In this document: positions 63,541-64,000 of the stretch, piece after piece
How the letters are laid out: each line of letters opens with the position of its first letter
How positions within the stretch are numbered: position 1 is the first letter of the stretch
NCBI GenBank assembly: GCA_033398695.1
Contig: CM065811.1
Location: 116,297,501-116,361,500 of the forward strand
Direction: 5' to 3'
DNA length: 64,000 bases
DNA from: Orobanche coerulescens
Taxonomy: Eukaryota > Streptophyta > Magnoliopsida > Lamiales > Orobanchaceae
Program-made: the position numbers and the translations under genes
Notes under the pieces: model-generated
Told to the model about the DNA's origin: nothing
Seen by the model: the letters and a program-made list of their open reading frames with translations, nothing else
Databases searched by the model: none

Positions 63541-63735
63541 ATATATACTGCCCAGCGACGCACGAGCAGGCACGCACGAGCGGCCGGTCGTGCGCGCCCA
63601 CTGTCAGCCAACTGCCGGGACGCACGAGCACTGGGCACGAGCACTCGCTCGTGGGTGTGTAGCCAGGGCCGCACGAGCACCGGATCGTGCGCGCAGCTCG
63701 TGCGCCACGCTCGTGTGCACCTGACCGGTCCCTAC
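63541..63735 (-). promoter_or_regulatory. U3 array of GCACGAGC words and TATA box in the B-type LTR
   Basis: About ten words GCACGAGC or GCTCGTGC in both orientations. A TATATAT lies at about 63541-63547, in the place of the TATAAAT of element B. Flanks on both sides match element B, whose array here is TAGCGTGCGCTA. Confidence 0.68.
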
Positions 63736-64000
63736 CGCACGTGGCCGGCCCGTGCCTAGCCGCCATGACTCGACGACTCGAATTCCCGAAAACGTACGGA
63801 ACGAACACGACGAAAAGTTCGCGGACAACATCAACGAGCCGGAATGAAAACATAATGCAGTAATTAATCATACGCGACCAATAAAAGGGTCGAGACGACA
63901 AATACAGATACAAATACCCATAACTTTTAGGAAATTACAAAATGGCCCAAAATGCCCGAAAATCATGATACGTGATCGAATAACCAAACCGAAGTTCACA

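Larger units (their letters stand above)
60185..64000 (-). mobile_element. partial B-type LTR with a different U3 array, cut by right edge
   Basis: 60185-60341 matches the terminal part of the element B LTR (single, not duplicated, tip). After an insertion, 62700-64000 matches element B from about 35565 to 37165 except for the array. About 1.26 kb of LTR corresponding to 19888-21148 is missing, including the hairpin and minisatellite. The LTR start would lie some 260 bp past the window edge. Whether it is a solo LTR or part of a full element cannot be seen, and its target duplication cannot be tested. Confidence 0.78.

Overview
The window is plant nuclear DNA made almost entirely of transposable elements stacked inside one another. 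The only cellular gene that can be named is a piece of CDC48, the plant p97/VCP AAA-ATPase. It keeps plant-type introns and sits inside a DNA transposon. AT-rich introns, Ty3/gypsy chromoviruses of Tekay type and abundant CACTA and hAT ends point to a flowering plant with a large genome, probably a eudicot. The species cannot be read from the sequence.

Layout. A minus-strand Ty1/copia element enters at the left edge (1-2548), followed by about 550 bp of unassigned DNA. A CACTA transposon then runs from 3099 to 47466 (inverted ends, ATA duplication on both sides). It carries a tandem array of about 175-bp units and the CDC48 fragment, whose fifth recognisable exon is split by a non-coding retrotransposon with 3.7-kb LTRs (element A, 7445-17223). 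Near its right end the CACTA was entered by a small hAT (19070-47441, duplication GTCTCATG), which was entered by a second small CACTA (19487-47226, duplication ATA). That CACTA took two LTR elements: non-coding element B on the minus strand (19678-37424, duplication TGTTG) and a coding chromovirus D on the plus strand (37966-47210, duplication CCCGA). Element B's left LTR was entered by non-coding element C (21373-30184, duplication TAAAC). The nest is five deep and target-site duplications fix its order. To the right lie unassigned DNA (47467-48298), a minus-strand chromovirus E (48299-57894, duplication GCTAT), degenerate LTR remnants (57895-60184), and a partial LTR related to B (60185 to the edge). 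That last LTR holds two head-to-tail 1.17-kb LTRs with only one base between them (60347-62694).

Coding content. D and E have recognisable gag, protease, reverse transcriptase, RNase H, integrase and chromodomain, all broken by stops or frameshifts. A, B and C have LTRs and primer-binding sites but no protein; they look like parasites of Tekay-type machinery. No intact host gene, transposase, tRNA or rRNA was found.

Most interesting signal. Nearly every LTR here carries, directly upstream of its TATA box, an array of about 6-12 self-complementary CG-rich words. The word differs between elements and behaves as an exchangeable cassette: one LTR backbone occurs with two different arrays (B against the copy at 63.5 kb), and one array occurs in two unrelated backbones (C against the tandem LTRs at 60-62.7 kb). 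B, C and E also share a pair of adjacent hairpins near the LTR end, with compensating base changes. A technical warning accompanies this: LTR pairs differ by small indels clustered at CAG, CTG and CCGG sites and in the CG arrays, which looks like consensus error at methylated cytosines and would bias insertion ages and frameshift counts.
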